Counted from the stretch's first letter, positions 46,803-58,072 are shown. The stretch is DNA of 64,000 bases from Typhlomys cinereus (GCA_023101885.1 JALPQD010000159.1:2759994-2823993), one strand, 5' to 3'. The notes: a model not told the origin generated them from the sequence alone. Program-made: numbers and translations.

Positions 46803-49800
46803 TCTAGAATAAAAATTGTTTCTCCATTATAACATTAAATGTTAATGGAATCAACTCACCGATCAAGAGACACAGATTACAAACTTGGATTAAAAATCAC
46901 AATCCATCAATCTACTGCCTGGAGGAAACCCATCTCACCACAAAAGATAGGCACATCCTAAAAATAAAAGGCTGGTCCATAATTCTGCAAGCTAATGGAA
47001 TCAGAAAACAGGCAAGGGTAGCCATTATGCTATCAGACAAAGTGGACTTCAAAACAAAAAAAATCATAAGAGACACAGATGGATGTTACATTTTAGTCAC
47101 AGGTACAATTTACCAGGAAGACTTCACAATACTGAACATATGTGCACCCAATATGAGCCCCCCCCACATTCATTAAGCAAACCCTAAGACGTCTAAAGTG
47201 AGAAATCAATCCCAAAACGATAATTCTTGGGGATTTCAACAACACCCTCTCAACATGGGATAGATCAACAGGTAAAAAACTTAACAGAGACACTTTGGAG
47301 CTTAATCAAACCCTTAAAGAAATGGACCTTACAGATCTCTCTCAAACTTTTCATCCATGCACCAAAGAATACACATTTTTCTCAGTAGTGCATGGAACTT
47401 TCTCCAAAATAGATCACATATTGGGCCACAAAACGAATCTCCACATATACAGGAAAGTAGAAATTCTAGCCTGTACCTTATCAGACCACCACGGCCTAAA
47501 GCTTGACATCCACAACACAACAAGCAACAGAAATTACACTAACTCCTGGAACTTGACACTATGATTCTGAAGGAGAATTGGATTCAAGGAGAAATTAAAA
47601 AGCAATTCAAGATTTTCTGAAAGCGAACGATAATACAACTTATCAAAATCTCTGGGACACAATGAAAGCTGTCCTAAGAGGTAAGTTCATAGCTCTTAAT
47701 GCCTACATCAAAAAAATGGAAATATCAGAAATAAATAACCTAACAATGCAGCTTAAAGCTTTAGAGACACTAGAGCAATCTGATCCCAAAAGCAGCAGAA
47801 GAGAGGAGATTAGCAAAATAAAGGGACAAATATCCAAAATCGAGATTAAGAAAATGATATAGAAAATCAACCAGTCAAAAAGCTGGTTCTTTGAAAAAAA
47901 TCAATAAGATTGATATACCCCTAGCTAAATTAACATAAAGCAAGAGAGAGAAAAATCCACATTAACAAAATTAGAAATGAAAGTGGAGGTATCACTACTG
48001 ATACCCAAGAAATCCAGAGAATTATAATATCATATTTCAAAAACTTATACTCTGTGAAATATGACAACACAAAAGAGATGGATGAATTCCTAAGTAAACA
48101 TAACTTAACCTAAGTTAAATCAGGAAGTTGTGAATTATTTAAATAGTCCTATAACATGTAAGGAAATTGAGGAAGTAATCTAGAATCTTCCCACCAAAAA
48201 ATGCCCTGAACCAGGTGGATTCAGCACAGAGTTCTACCAGACATTTAAGGAGCTAATAGCACAAAAATTCCTTAAACTGTTCCATCAAATAGAAAAGGAA
48301 GGAATACTACCAATTCCTTCTATGAAGCTAATATCATCTTAATCCAAAACCTAATAAAGATATACTTAAAAAAGAAAACTATAGGCCAAGCTCTCTGATG
48401 AACACAGATGTAAAGATTCTCAACAAAACCTTAGCAAATCGGATTCCAAACCATATCAAAAAGATCATCCACAGGGATCAAGTAGGCTTATCCCAGGCAC
48501 ACAAGTTTTTTTCAAACACAAATCAATAAATGTAATTCAGTATATAAACCAGTCCAAAGTTCAAGACCACACGATACTCTTGATAGATGCAGAAAAAGCT
48601 TTTGACAAGATTCTTCAGCCCTTCATGATCAAAACCCTAGAGAAAGTTGGAATGGAAGGAACCTTTATCAATATAATAAAAGCTGTATACAACAAGCCCA
48701 CAGCAAGGATTATGTTCAATGAGGAAAAACTTGAAGCATTCCCACTTCGATCAGGAACTAGACAAGGCTGTCCACTCTCACTACTTCTATTCAATATAAG
48801 CTATAAGACAAGAAAGGGGCATAAAAGGGATTCAAATCAGCAAGGAAGAAGCCAAGTTATCTCTATTTGCAGATGACATGATCATATACCTAAGTGATCC
48901 CAAAAACTCCACCAGGAAGCTCCTGGAACTAGTACAGAAGTTCAGCAGGGTGGCAGGATACAAAATAAATGTACAAAAATCAGTGGCCTTCCTATATGCC
49001 CAGAATGAAAGAAGTGAAAAAGCCCTGAGAGAAACAATCCCATTTACTATAGCCCCTAAAAAAAGGAAATACCTTGGTATAAACCTAACCAAGGAGGTAA
49101 AAGACCTTTACAATGAAAACTTTAAAACCCTAAAGAAAGAAATTTAAGAAGACACCAGAAGGTGGAAAGACCTCCCATGTTCCTGGATTGACAGAACCAA
49201 TATCATAAAAATAACCATCCTACCAAAGGCAGTATAGAGATTCAATGCTATACCAATTAAAATTCCAAAGCAATTCTTTAAAGCAGCATACCAAACAATA
49301 TCAAAATTCCTATGGAGGTACCCAGGATTGCAAAAACAATCCTGAGTAACAAAAACGTGGCTGGAGGTATCACCATACCAAACCTTAGTCTATACTACAA
49401 ATCCATAGTTGTAAAAACAACCTGGTATTGGCTCCAAAATAGACACACAGTTCAATGGATGAGGGTTGAAGACCCAGATATAAGCCCACAAAGTTACAGC
49501 CATTTGATCTTTGACAAAGGGGCCCAAAGAATCCAATGGAAAAATTACAGCATCTTCAACAAATGGTGCTGGCAAAACTGGATCTCCACATGCAGAAGAT
49601 TAAAGCTGGACCCGTACTTGTCATCATGTACAAGAATTAATTCTAAATGCATCAACGACCTTGATATAAGGTCAGAGACTATAAAAACTATAGGTGAAAG
49701 GGTCGGGAACTCCCTCAAGCTGATTAGGCTAGGGCAACATTTCTTAAACGGACATTCAATAGCACAGTCATTGCTACCAAGTCTCGACTGTTGGGAAATT

Positions 49801-50560
49801 AAAAAGCTTCTGTTCAGATAAAGACATTGTAACTCAAGCACAAAGGCAACCTACAGAATGGGAGAAAATCTTCACTAACCACATATCTGATAGAGCTCTA
49901 TTATCCAGAAGTGCACAAAGAACTTAGAAAACTAAACACCAAGGAAACTAATGGCCCAATTAAAAGATGGGCCCTGGAACTTAAAAGAAACTTTACCAGG
50001 GACAAATTAAAATGTCTAAGAAATATCTTAGAAAATGCTCCACATCCTTAGTTATCAGGGAAATGCAAATCAAAACCTCCCTGAGATATCATCTCACCCT
50101 GGTCAGGATGGCAAAACTCCACAATACAAACAACACCAAATGCTCCAGAGATGTGGAGAGAGGGAAACTCTTCTACATTGCTGGTGGGAATTGCAGGCTC
50201 ATGCAACCACTCTGGCAAGCCATCTGGTGATTCTTAAAGAAATTAAAGATTGAAATGCCATATGACCCTGCTATTTCACTTTTGGGAATAAGCCCCTACA
50301 CAGCAAAAATTCACCACAATAGCACAAGCACGACTATGTTCATAGCAGCATTGTTTACAATAGCAAAGTCATGGAATCAGCCCAAATGTCCAACATTTGA
50401 TGAGTGGATAAGGAAAATGTGGTACATTTATACAATGTAATACTACTCAGCCATCAAAAATGATGAATTAATGCAATTTGCCAGGAAATGGATGGAATTA
50501 AAAAGAATTGTATTAAGTGAAGTATCCCAACACGGAAAATTAAGCTCCATATGTACTTCC
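46803..50560 (+). pseudogene. L1 ORF2 (endonuclease/reverse transcriptase), multiply broken
   Basis: All ORF2p domains can be followed across frames. Endonuclease: LNVNGINSPIKRH at about 46838, ETHLTTKD at about 46926, GDFNNTLSTW at about 47230, KIDHILGHK at about 47407 and SDHHGLKLD at about 47480, all known catalytic landmarks. Reverse transcriptase: [11 protein letters not shown] at about 48577, [10 protein letters not shown] at about 48750 and the catalytic FADD ([11 protein letters not shown]) at about 48860. C-terminal part: WYWLQNRHTVQW at about 49423 and MPYDPAISLLGI at 50255. Damage includes an extra C in the run at about 47159, several internal stops, a deletion near 48800 just before FADD, and TAA at 50438-50440. 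Not functional. Confidence 0.92.
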
Positions 50561-51594
50561 TAATGGGTGGATCCTAGGACCAGACCCACTTAGAAACACT
50601 CAAAGACAAATCTCTGTAATATTTACAGTAATTGCAAAGATTATAAACAGGAGAGATGGGGAAGGGAGGCCCCACCAGAAACAAGGAGAGAGGGGACCAT
50701 GTTACAGCAGAGAAAATAGGCCACCATCAAGGACTGCAAGTAAGTAATGAGACATCTGGTTAAGTTCACAGACTTTCCTTCCTGATGATTTGCAACTGAT
50801 GGGGTATAATCTCACCAGAAGGGGAGGGCATATAGACTGCCAGATAGAAAGTAACCATTTTGCAAATGGGTGATTGACCCCTCTCTCATCACGGTCTCCT
50901 ACTTTTATTCCATCTACCTTTTAATATACTTTATAACAAGACTCTATTTTGACAACTTTTCATCTCTGGCCAGGGGGTGACATCCAATACCCATCAGGAT
51001 GGAGCCAAGGGCATTGCAGGAGCAGGAAAACTAAAAAAAAAAATAATTCAGGACATCATATCAACCACCTGGAACTAGGCCAACCTAATCTCTCCCCATC
51101 CTGAAGCTCAGGGAAATTTGCAGAAGAGAGGGCAGTAAGATTGTAAGAGCACAAGGATGGGAGGAGTAATAATATGCAATATACTCCACACAAGTTAGGG
51201 CCGAAGCAATCATAATAGGACTTTGCATGACCTGCGCTATGTCCAACACATTATTGACCCCACAAAGTCTAGCATGGACTAAAGGCACTAGGATCCTTGG
51301 AGGCTAGGGACTGACAGTCAGAGTAGTGTTCCTAAGCTTAAGGGGAACACAGGAAAGGGTTCTAGGAAATGCTCCTGGGTCCTTGTACCTCATTGGAGAG
51401 GAGGACCCAGAGGAAAGTTTGGCATGCACATTAAAGGATGCTCTGGGGATTGCGGGGGCACTGGAGGGAGGCACTGGGAGATGGGGGAAAGAGGAGGGGT
51501 GGTCGCTGGGGTGGTGGAGGGAGGCGGGGACTGGTGTACCTGTTAAGTTTGTATGAGCAGAAATAGTAATAAAAAAACCGAAAAAAAAAAAAAA
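50561..51594 (+). other. L1 3' UTR with G-rich tract and A-tail
   Basis: Shared with the other young L1 copies. G-rich runs at about 51453-51535 (GGGGGCACTGGAGGGAGGCA and following) could form G-quadruplexes on the sense strand. GTTTGTATGAGCAGAAATAG and the A-rich tail follow. Confidence 0.85.
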
Positions 51595-51610
51595 GAAAAG
51601 GCAAAACCAC

Positions 51611-51720
51611 TTTAAAGATGTTCTTTAACCACTGTATATGTGCTGTGGCACTTGTGTGCCTGCACTCACACATCCCACTGGTACATATAAGTACTCATAC
51701 ATCTCATACATGAAAACACA
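51611..51720 (+). mobile_element. Old tRNA SINE, 3' part (split by L1)
   Basis: Continues the SINE begun at 44585: GATGTTCTTTAACCACTGTA, TGTGCTGTGGCACTTGTGTG and CCTGCACTCACACATC, the usual 3' part of old rodent tRNA SINEs. Confidence 0.68.
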
Positions 51721-53949
51721 TTAGTTTCAAGATTTATAGATTGTCAGCTGTTGATCTGACACTTCAGAAGGGAGCTTCTGAGCAGACCTATAAGACATTG
51801 CTTAGTTAAGGTGGACATCTCTAAACCTTGTAGAAATTGGTCTTTATTGTTGGATAGATATGGGAAGACCCAGTCATTCTTGAGTGATGCTAGTTCCTGA
51901 GCAGTGAATAAAGATGAAGAGCTAGTTGTCATTTTGCAAGCTGGAAAACCAGAAAGCCCATCTATTGTCTCTGCACCTACTTTGTCATAAATTTACTCAG
52001 TCTCTCATGGCAACAATCCAGCCTTAAATGGACTATAAACTGAAATAGTAAACTGGAATAAAAATCCCCTTGCCACTCTAAATAATTTGTATTTTGTGTT
52101 CATTAGAGTCATGGAGATTTGAAACTAAGAGTTTATGTTTACCATTGGATTCTGTCTCCAAGATAGATATGCAGATATTCTAAATTCAAAAAGTAAATTC
52201 TAAATCCTGACGTATTTCACCCCTATGTATTTTGTATAGGGGATATTTACCATTTCTCTTATTATATAACTTTAGTTGCAATCATATAAAGTAAGTTACC
52301 TCTTCCTACAATTTCTGAAATATAAATTTACCAATAAACCTCATTATTTTTATATTTTTATTTACCAACATTTTTTAACTGCTTCTCTTTTATTTGATTT
52401 TACATATACTGTGCTATGTACACATAATAAGTCTCCCGATCAAGTCTTCTAAGCAATGGTAGGTTACAGAAAGAGATCTTCTGTGGATTCCATGTCTCTT
52501 AATTATTCAATCTCTTAGATATTTTCCCCCAAAGAAACACTATGTCTCTGAAATCAATCTTGATGTTTACCAACTTTTGTTTTTACCATATTTTTCTCTA
52601 ATATATTTTTACATTGTTAGTCAATTTCTTCAAAATTCTCATGGTTAGAAAATTTTATTTCATGTGGTATATAATCTAATATTTGGCTTATATTATAATC
52701 TAATATTTGCCATGAAATGAGTTTCTCAAATCATTCATCTCTCCATAAAGCAGCATTGAGTTATGTATCAAACATATCACTCCTTTTGTTTGCCACTTCA
52801 TGATTTTATACTTTTTCTAATTTCTAAATTTAATACTTATACCTGGGGCAATTGAGTTGGTTAGAAGTTGTTGATTCTTATAAAAGTAGAGTTCTACTTT
52901 TTGAAATATTTAAAAAACAATACATTAAGATATTTTATTTAATTAATATATATGAAAATCCTAGAATGATATTGAAACCCTAAGATATTAAATTCAATGT
53001 AGAATTATTTTCATGCAAATTTCATTATTGAGTCCATTAACTTATTGTTTCAGAACTTAGAAAAAACATTAGCAGAATTAGTTCATTATTCAATCATATG
53101 CCAATGTATCCAAAGAGAATAGGAAAATCCTTGCTCTCTAAGATATATTTTGGCCAATGATAAAGTAATGTAAATGTGTGTCACTGAGGATAAAGAATAT
53201 CCTTATATATTTGTAGATACAGGAAAAATAACTACAATGAAATTCAGTTGTGTATATTAAGTTACATTAAAGACAAAAATCACTTTATACTATTGTAATG
53301 TCTAAGATAGAATGTCTGGAGAGAGAAATTTCCAGAAACTATAAGGTCATTTATTACATATGTATCTGAAATTTTAAATAAAACAAAAAAAAATGCCTCA
53401 AGTGATCTGTTTCTTTTTAAAAAAATAAGTGGAGTGTTGCAAAATTGTAGCCAAAATAAACATTTGGCTACAAAAATAATCAAGATCTTAACTAGTGAAT
53501 GATCTCCTTAAATTCTGACTTATTTATTCAAAAATAATAGAAATGTATTATCTATATAACAGTTTCTAAAATGACATGATATGCTGTATTTCTGCATTTT
53601 TTAATCTCATTCATAAGAATGAGAGTAATACATAATTTTATTTTTAATATTCACTTGTGGAATTATTGTGCATTTTATGTACTATGATATTTAAACTTAT
53701 AATGCAAGTATATGATAAATCAAAAGTGATAATTTAATACCATTTAAGTATGTTTAAAACTAAAATTGTACTCTGCATTTATGCCCAGTCATATATGTCA
53801 ACATTATTGCATGTAACATATTAAAAATACATAAATGCAAAAAATAATATTACATATATGGAAATTATTTTGCACCATATTTTCTGATTCTGTGGGCCAT
53901 ACAACTGATAAAGGCTGTTGAATGTAATGTTGAAGATGAATTTGTTTGG
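51721..53949. other. No recognisable feature (2.2 kb, AT-rich)
   Basis: AT-rich unique-looking sequence without supportable genes. Confidence 0.45.
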
Positions 53950-54018
53950 TGTCATAGATAGGCACAGGTGTCAACTTGACAGTTGAGGGTTTGAACTCTG
54001 GGCACATTTGTAGGTTTA
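53950..54018 (+). mobile_element. LTR-like family TGTCATAG..., 5' part (split by ERV1)
   Basis: TGTCATAGATAGGCACAGGTG, TCAACTTGACAGTTGAG and CTCTGGGCACATTTGTAG match the start of the copy at 40667. The match ends at GGTTTA (54013-54018), and the rest of the same repeat starts after a second GGTTTA at 60827-60832. Confidence 0.75.
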
Positions 54019-54494
54019 TGGGGGAATGAGGCAGGATTAGAGCAGCCATGCTGGGATGGGTCTTTTTGAAGATCTTTGGAATTCCTGAAGGTCATCCCCC
54101 ACTGCTGGAATCACCCTGAGGAAACACTCCTACAGAGGAACTGTCTTGAATCCTCCCAGAGATAAGATAGCCAACTTCCCTATGTAGGGATTATGAGATG
54201 AGCTCTTCATATCAGACAAATAACTTGATCTCTAGCCCCACCTGGCCCTAAGGGCAACTGGGTTGAGCCCAATGGGAGTTAACCAAAGAGAAAAAAGCCT
54301 GTTTCCCTGGGCTTGCCTAGAGGTACAGATATACCTGGTCCTGGCAGCCATCTTTGGTGCCCTAGCCCCTCATGGCCCTCTAGTGCTGAGTCCATTTTTA
54401 GTTCCATGCCTGTTTCTCATGGATTCCATGAGTTTTTTCTAGCTGCCTGTTTCTCATAAGTTAGTTAATAATTCTTTCAGGTAGTTCAAAAATT

Positions 54495-54527
54495 CTTTTT
54501 TTTTATCATTTTTTTAATTCAATTGTG

Positions 54528-54570
<43 letters not shown>

Positions 54571-54789
54571 TTTTCTGTGTGTAGAATCATGGGCGAATTC
54601 AGGAACCACTATGGACTACCTCCACCTCCTCCTTGTTTACTCTGACCTAGGATTCACAGGCTTCTCCCTACCAGGACCACAAAAGCAGGCCGCCCCCATT
54701 TCCACCTGGCTTCTGTACATGAGGTCTAGGATCCGAACTCAGGACCTTCTGCCTGCAAGGCAAAGGCTTTGAGCCACCTCTCCAGCCCC
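54495..54789 (-). mobile_element. B2-like SINE type A, antisense, inside ERV1
   Basis: The plus strand begins with a T-rich run and ATTCAATTGTGCATGTG, then a (GT)n microsatellite (54527-54567). AGAATCATGGGCGAATTCAG and the complement of the tRNA-like head, GAGCCACCTCTCCAGCCCC, follow. Flanks TCAAAAATTC and TCAAAATTTT are a plausible imperfect TSD. Confidence 0.88.
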
Positions 54790-55544
54790 ATCAAAATTTT
54801 TTAAAAGACAAATTTTTGAAGATAACCTACAGATATTGGGGACTTTCTTGTGACAGAATTTAGAAGGTTAAAATCATTAATGAACTAGTAAGGCTCTACT
54901 CAGTATTGGTAACTGCAGAGGTTTTATTTTTTTAAAAAATATTGCTTATCTAAACAGACATACAGGTATTCTATGACCATGTGCTACTTGTTTAGTCCAT
55001 ATTTAATGTCTTGGTCTCTAAAAAATTTAAAGAACTTTTACTAACATCTTCACTTCAAAATGAGATTTAAGGTTGTTAATCTAAAATCAAAAGTTTTCTT
55101 TTATGTTTATAAGTTTCATATATTTTAAAGATACAAATTTTGCGGTTGCTTAATGCTAAAGTAGATAAGTAAATTGAGAGCTACAGTATCTTAAATTTCA
55201 AGGTATATATTTATAAATGATTATAAATGTATATTGTCTACACAATTGCCAAATCAGACTCAACTCTTAATTTCCTTTAAAAGACATTGAGCCTCAGAAA
55301 TTAGAAATTAAGGATTAAGCTTCATGTATTCAAGTGATTTTTAATTGTCTCCATCTTAATTAAACAGAGATTTGGTTACTCATTAAATTCTAATCCCTAA
55401 GGGCATAACTGTTTAGGATCTTATAGAATCTAGTTATTAATATCACATTGGACAAAAACAAAAAGGGGGAATAAGCCCACATCAGCAGTTAGGGCTAGCA
55501 TTATTTACAATCAATGTTTTAAATTTTCAAAAGGAACAACCAGA
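54790..55544. other. AT-rich interior of ERV1, unassigned
   Basis: Very AT-rich, no recognisable gag or pol domain. ACAAAAACAAAAAGGGGGAA at about 55453-55472 is a purine tract much like the ERV2 PPT (ACAAAAACAAAAAGGGAAGA), lying well upstream of the 3' LTR. Confidence 0.4.
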
Positions 55545-55740
55545 ATCAAGATTTCAAAGGCATTGGGGTCACCTATCTACCAAACCTTCTATCAGGGTGT
55601 GCTGGAAGGACCCACTCACTGATCAATGGAGGGGACCAGATCCATTAATCACTACAGGACAGGGGTTTGGATGTATTTTCCCCACTGGGGCATCCTCTCC
55701 AATTTGGGTACCAATTTTGCCCCCAGGAGAACCTTCATGA
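55545..55740 (+). pseudogene. ERV1 pol: C-terminal end of integrase
   Basis: About 62 codons in one frame, ending TGA at 55738-55740. The integrase inserts viral DNA into the host genome, and this is its C-terminal DNA-binding part. The segment WKDPLTDQWRGPDPL and, after about 20 residues, SPIWVP correspond to the WKDxLTGxWxGPDP...WxP motif of betaretroviral (MMTV, HERV-K type) integrases; RFQRHWG precedes it. The catalytic core with its D,D-35-E residues is not preserved upstream. A broken relic. A similar RFQRHW-type stretch can be read on the minus strand of ERV2 near 57930-57970. Confidence 0.72.
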
Positions 55741-55940
55741 CTCAACCAAGAAGGGCCTTCCTAAAAGGAATGGTGGATCACCATGTGGTTAACCGATCAT
55801 AAATAAAAAGAAAACATTGGAATAAATGACAAAAAAGGAAGCATAAGAATGAAGATTATGCCATAAAAAAACCAAGGGCAGACCACCCTGGAGAAAGTCT
55901 TTTCTATGCTTTCTGTTTCAGAACCCACCAAGTACCTACA

Positions 55941-56156
55941 ATGGCCAAAGGGTTACTAGCACTACTGTTCCTACTGATCTTCATAGACTCAATGAAAGCA
56001 ATGCCACACAGCGCCCATCAGCTTCAGCAGGTCATGTGGATGATTATCAATTCTCAGATGGGCAACATCGTCAACCAGACTACTAGTACCCATCCGCCAA
56101 CCACCTGGTTTTCTGACCTTCTTTTTGACTTAGGCAATTTGGCCAGGGGCTCATGA
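55941..56156 (+). pseudogene. ERV1 env: N-terminal fragment
   Basis: A 71-codon frame from ATG 55941. It starts with a hydrophobic signal-peptide-like segment (LLALLFLLIFI), then SAHQLQQVMWMI and a run with one potential N-glycosylation site (NQTT). The arrangement signal peptide, (S/P)HQ, W-rich start and then HPPTTWFSDL resembles the N-terminus of gammaretrovirus/type D surface proteins; this is a by-eye match. TGA at 56154-56156 cuts it short. Nothing recognisable of the rest of SU or of TM follows before the PPT, so most of env is deleted. Not functional. Confidence 0.6.
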
Positions 56157-56555
56157 GATGTAGTGGACTGGACTGAAGGACATGCTGGCTAGCCTGAATG
56201 TGGAGGTAAGAAAGGCTGTATCCTGTCCCTCACCTGGTCACCTAATGACCCAGGATGCTCACACATGTTAAAGAGACACGCCCTCTGGCAGATCCCTTTC
56301 TACTTTTGGGCTCTGACTACTAAATAAGCTAGTTGCTCTCATTAAGAGAAAGACAGATGAAATTCAGCTCATGACACTCAGGTGCCATTATGACAGGCTG
56401 CCCACTCACCCCCAACAGTCCTACCTACACCAAGGTGGACAGGGCCAAAGGCCTGACCTAACCCAGGGTGGCCTGATCAATGCCTTACCTAATCCAAGGT
56501 GGAGTCAGTCTGGGTTTGACCTAACATCCAGGTGAACACATTGGCCCATAAAAAC
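56157..56555 (+). other. ERV1 post-env region, shared with ERV2
   Basis: Non-coding remnant. The part at 56451-56528 (GCCTGACCTAACCCAGGGTG...CCAAGGTGGAGTCAGTCTGG, GTTTGACCTAACATC) matches the minus strand of ERV2 at about 57798-57870, indicating common ancestry of the two proviruses. Confidence 0.65.
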
Positions 56556-56569
56556 AGAAAAGGGGGAGA
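56556..56569 (+). promoter_or_regulatory. ERV1 polypurine tract
   Basis: AGAAAAGGGGGAGA abuts the LTR start TGTTGGACC. It primes plus-strand DNA synthesis in retroviruses, and its position directly before TG fixes the LTR 5' end and the plus-strand orientation. Confidence 0.85.
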
Positions 56570-56845
56570 TGTTGGACCAGCCCAGCTGGGAGGAAGTGAG
56601 CAGGGAACAACTGAGCACATGGGATCTAAGATAGTTCTGGGAGCTAGTGTGCTAAGCGTAACCCTGTTTGCATCACAGGGAGCTCTGATTAGTTCAAAAG
56701 ACTTCCTTACATGTGAACTCGGCATGTTTCCCATATAGATGAATGCTGAGCCTGGCCCTTGTAGCCTGTGTGCTATGCAGACCATTAATATGATTGGCTG
56801 CCTGTTTCGTGCCTTGCGGCTTCTTGTCTTTATAAATTGCTGCAC
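56570..56845 (+). mobile_element. ERV1 3' LTR, U3 part (interrupted)
   Basis: From TGTTGGACCAGCCCAG through U3 to TATAAA at 56831-56836. It stops at CTGCAC (56840-56845), where ERV2 is inserted. The remainder of the LTR lies at 60694-60826. Confidence 0.85.
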
Positions 56846-57264
56846 TTTGGGATCCAGTGCCCACTCACACACTCATTCACTCACTCAAACACACAGCTGG
56901 TGGCTGTAATGAAAGCAGGCTTCAGCTGTCCCCACCTCTGCCTCTACCCCCAGAGACTCGGCACGGGATGGGAAGATTGTCAGAAGCAGATCTCAGTTTA
57001 TTGGGGGGAAAAAAGGAACTTTTATAAACAAAGGCCACCAAGGCGCAAAATGGGCATCCAATTGTGTCACAACGTCAAAACATCTTACAGGTGCTAATGG
57101 TCAAGTTCAATGTCACTCAGCACAGGAGGCAGGTAGATACCTGAAAGCCAATTAGGGCTCTCTGTGAAGTGATCAGGGTCACGCCCAAGACCCTTGCCCT
57201 CAGCACCATCTTTAGTCCTATGCACTTGGCCATGACCTGGGGCAAATCCTGGGCGGGCCCAACA
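56846..57264 (-). mobile_element. ERV2 3' LTR
   Basis: The minus strand starts TGTTGGGCCCGCCCAGG at 57264 and ends GGATCCCAAA at 56846; the solo copy at 45302 ends CCCACA, the likely ancestral end. TATAAAAG is at 57019-57026 and AATAAA at 56997-57002. Confidence 0.92.
57019..57026 (-). promoter_or_regulatory. TATA box of ERV2 3' LTR
   Basis: TATAAAAG on the minus strand. The AATAAA at 56997-57002 follows within about 17 bp, so the polyadenylation signal lies at or before the expected cap site, as in MMTV with its very short R. In the 5' LTR the same site is mutated (TACAATAT). Confidence 0.68.
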
Positions 57265-57283
57265 TCTTCCCTTTTTGTTTTTG
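57265..57283 (-). promoter_or_regulatory. ERV2 polypurine tract
   Basis: The minus strand reads CAAAAACAAAAAGGGAAGA immediately before the TGTTGGG of the 3' LTR. Confidence 0.88.
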
Positions 57284-58072
57284 TATGAGACGGTCCAGGA
57301 GGCTACCCGCGACCAAGCAGACCAAATGATCTTGACTATACCTGTCTTAGGCGTGAAAAAACCTCCCACCATGGTCTGACCCATCATGGGATTTTGTAGT
57401 CTCCAGGTATAATACTACAAGTCCTGTCTTAGGTTGATCCATGGCCGGGCTTCCACTTGCCCGTCTCTGGCTACCAGTCCTCTGTATGAGGTTGGCTTAA
57501 CCAACCTTGAGGATTTGAGCCATACTTTAAGGCCTGTATTGCACACTGGATGTGTACTGTATTTGACAAGTTAACTAGACTGGAGAGATTTTTCCAATGG
57601 GCAAGAGTCATGCATATGGCGGAGGAGACAGGTTGGCATCAGCACCAGGCATGGCAGCAGGTGACTTTTCAGGGGCGTGACATGGATGTTCAAGGGCCAT
57701 AGGCGCCTGTAGAATGGTCTTGAATGGAGTGCTGCTGAAAGATATGCTGAGAAAACATTTAAGCAATATAGTTATTAAAAGAACAATTTTTACTAGATGT
57801 TAGGTCAAACCCGGATCGACTCCACCTTGGTTTAAGCAAGGTATCAATCAAGCCATCTTAAGTCAGGCCTATAACAATTACAGTTAAAATTTTCTAGAGC
57901 ACACCGTGGATAGTTTCCTGACAGAAATTTAGGTGGATAGGCTTCCCAGTGTCTTTGGAACCTCAATTTAAGTTGTCATTTTATAAAATTTACAATTTAA
58001 AACGTTGAAGGTAAATAATACCAACCCCAGCTGTTGGTGCAGGCTTACCTTTTTGTTTTTATAATTGGGCCT
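57284..58072 (-). other. ERV2 internal remnant between gag and PPT
   Basis: Non-coding now. A stretch at about 57930-57970 reads like the end of integrase (RFQRHWEAYPPKF), just before the block at 57798-57870 shared with ERV1. So the deletion that removed pol joins the gag end to the pol/env 3' region. A minus frame at 57387-57094 runs into the LTR and I do not assign it. Confidence 0.52.

Larger units (their letters stand above)
44837..51594 (+). mobile_element. Full-length L1 LINE (inactive) with nested solo LTR
   Basis: All L1 parts are present in order: monomeric 5' UTR (44837-45236), ORF1 (45237-46790), ORF2 (about 46803-50560), 3' UTR and A-rich tail ending at 51594. The flanking repeats GAAAAGTCAAAACCAC (44821-44836) and GAAAAGGCAAAACCAC (51595-51610) match at 15 of 16 bases, a typical L1 TSD. 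Without the 418 bp LTR in ORF1 the element is about 6.3 kb, a normal full length. ORF1 and ORF2 carry several frameshifts and stops, so it is not autonomous now. Its 3' UTR belongs to the same family as the copies at 1, 19103 and 41490. Confidence 0.94.
54019..56845 (+). mobile_element. ERV1: decayed class II provirus, 5' portion up to the broken 3' LTR
   Basis: The plus-strand provirus occupies 54019-56845 and resumes at 60694-60826 after the nested ERV2. Landmarks in order: unidentified GC-balanced leader (54019-54480), a SINE insertion (54495-54789), AT-rich decayed interior, integrase end (about 55545-55740), env start (55941), PPT (56556-56569) and 3' LTR (56570 onward). The 6 bp GGTTTA at 54013-54018 and 60827-60832 fits a betaretrovirus-type TSD. 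A recognisable 5' LTR matching the 3' LTR is absent, so the 5' end is rearranged or belongs to another LTR type. Confidence 0.68.

Noticed and set aside
57094..57387. 97-codon minus frame as an env transmembrane tail
   Set aside because: It runs across the PPT into the LTR, and I see no convincing TM motif.
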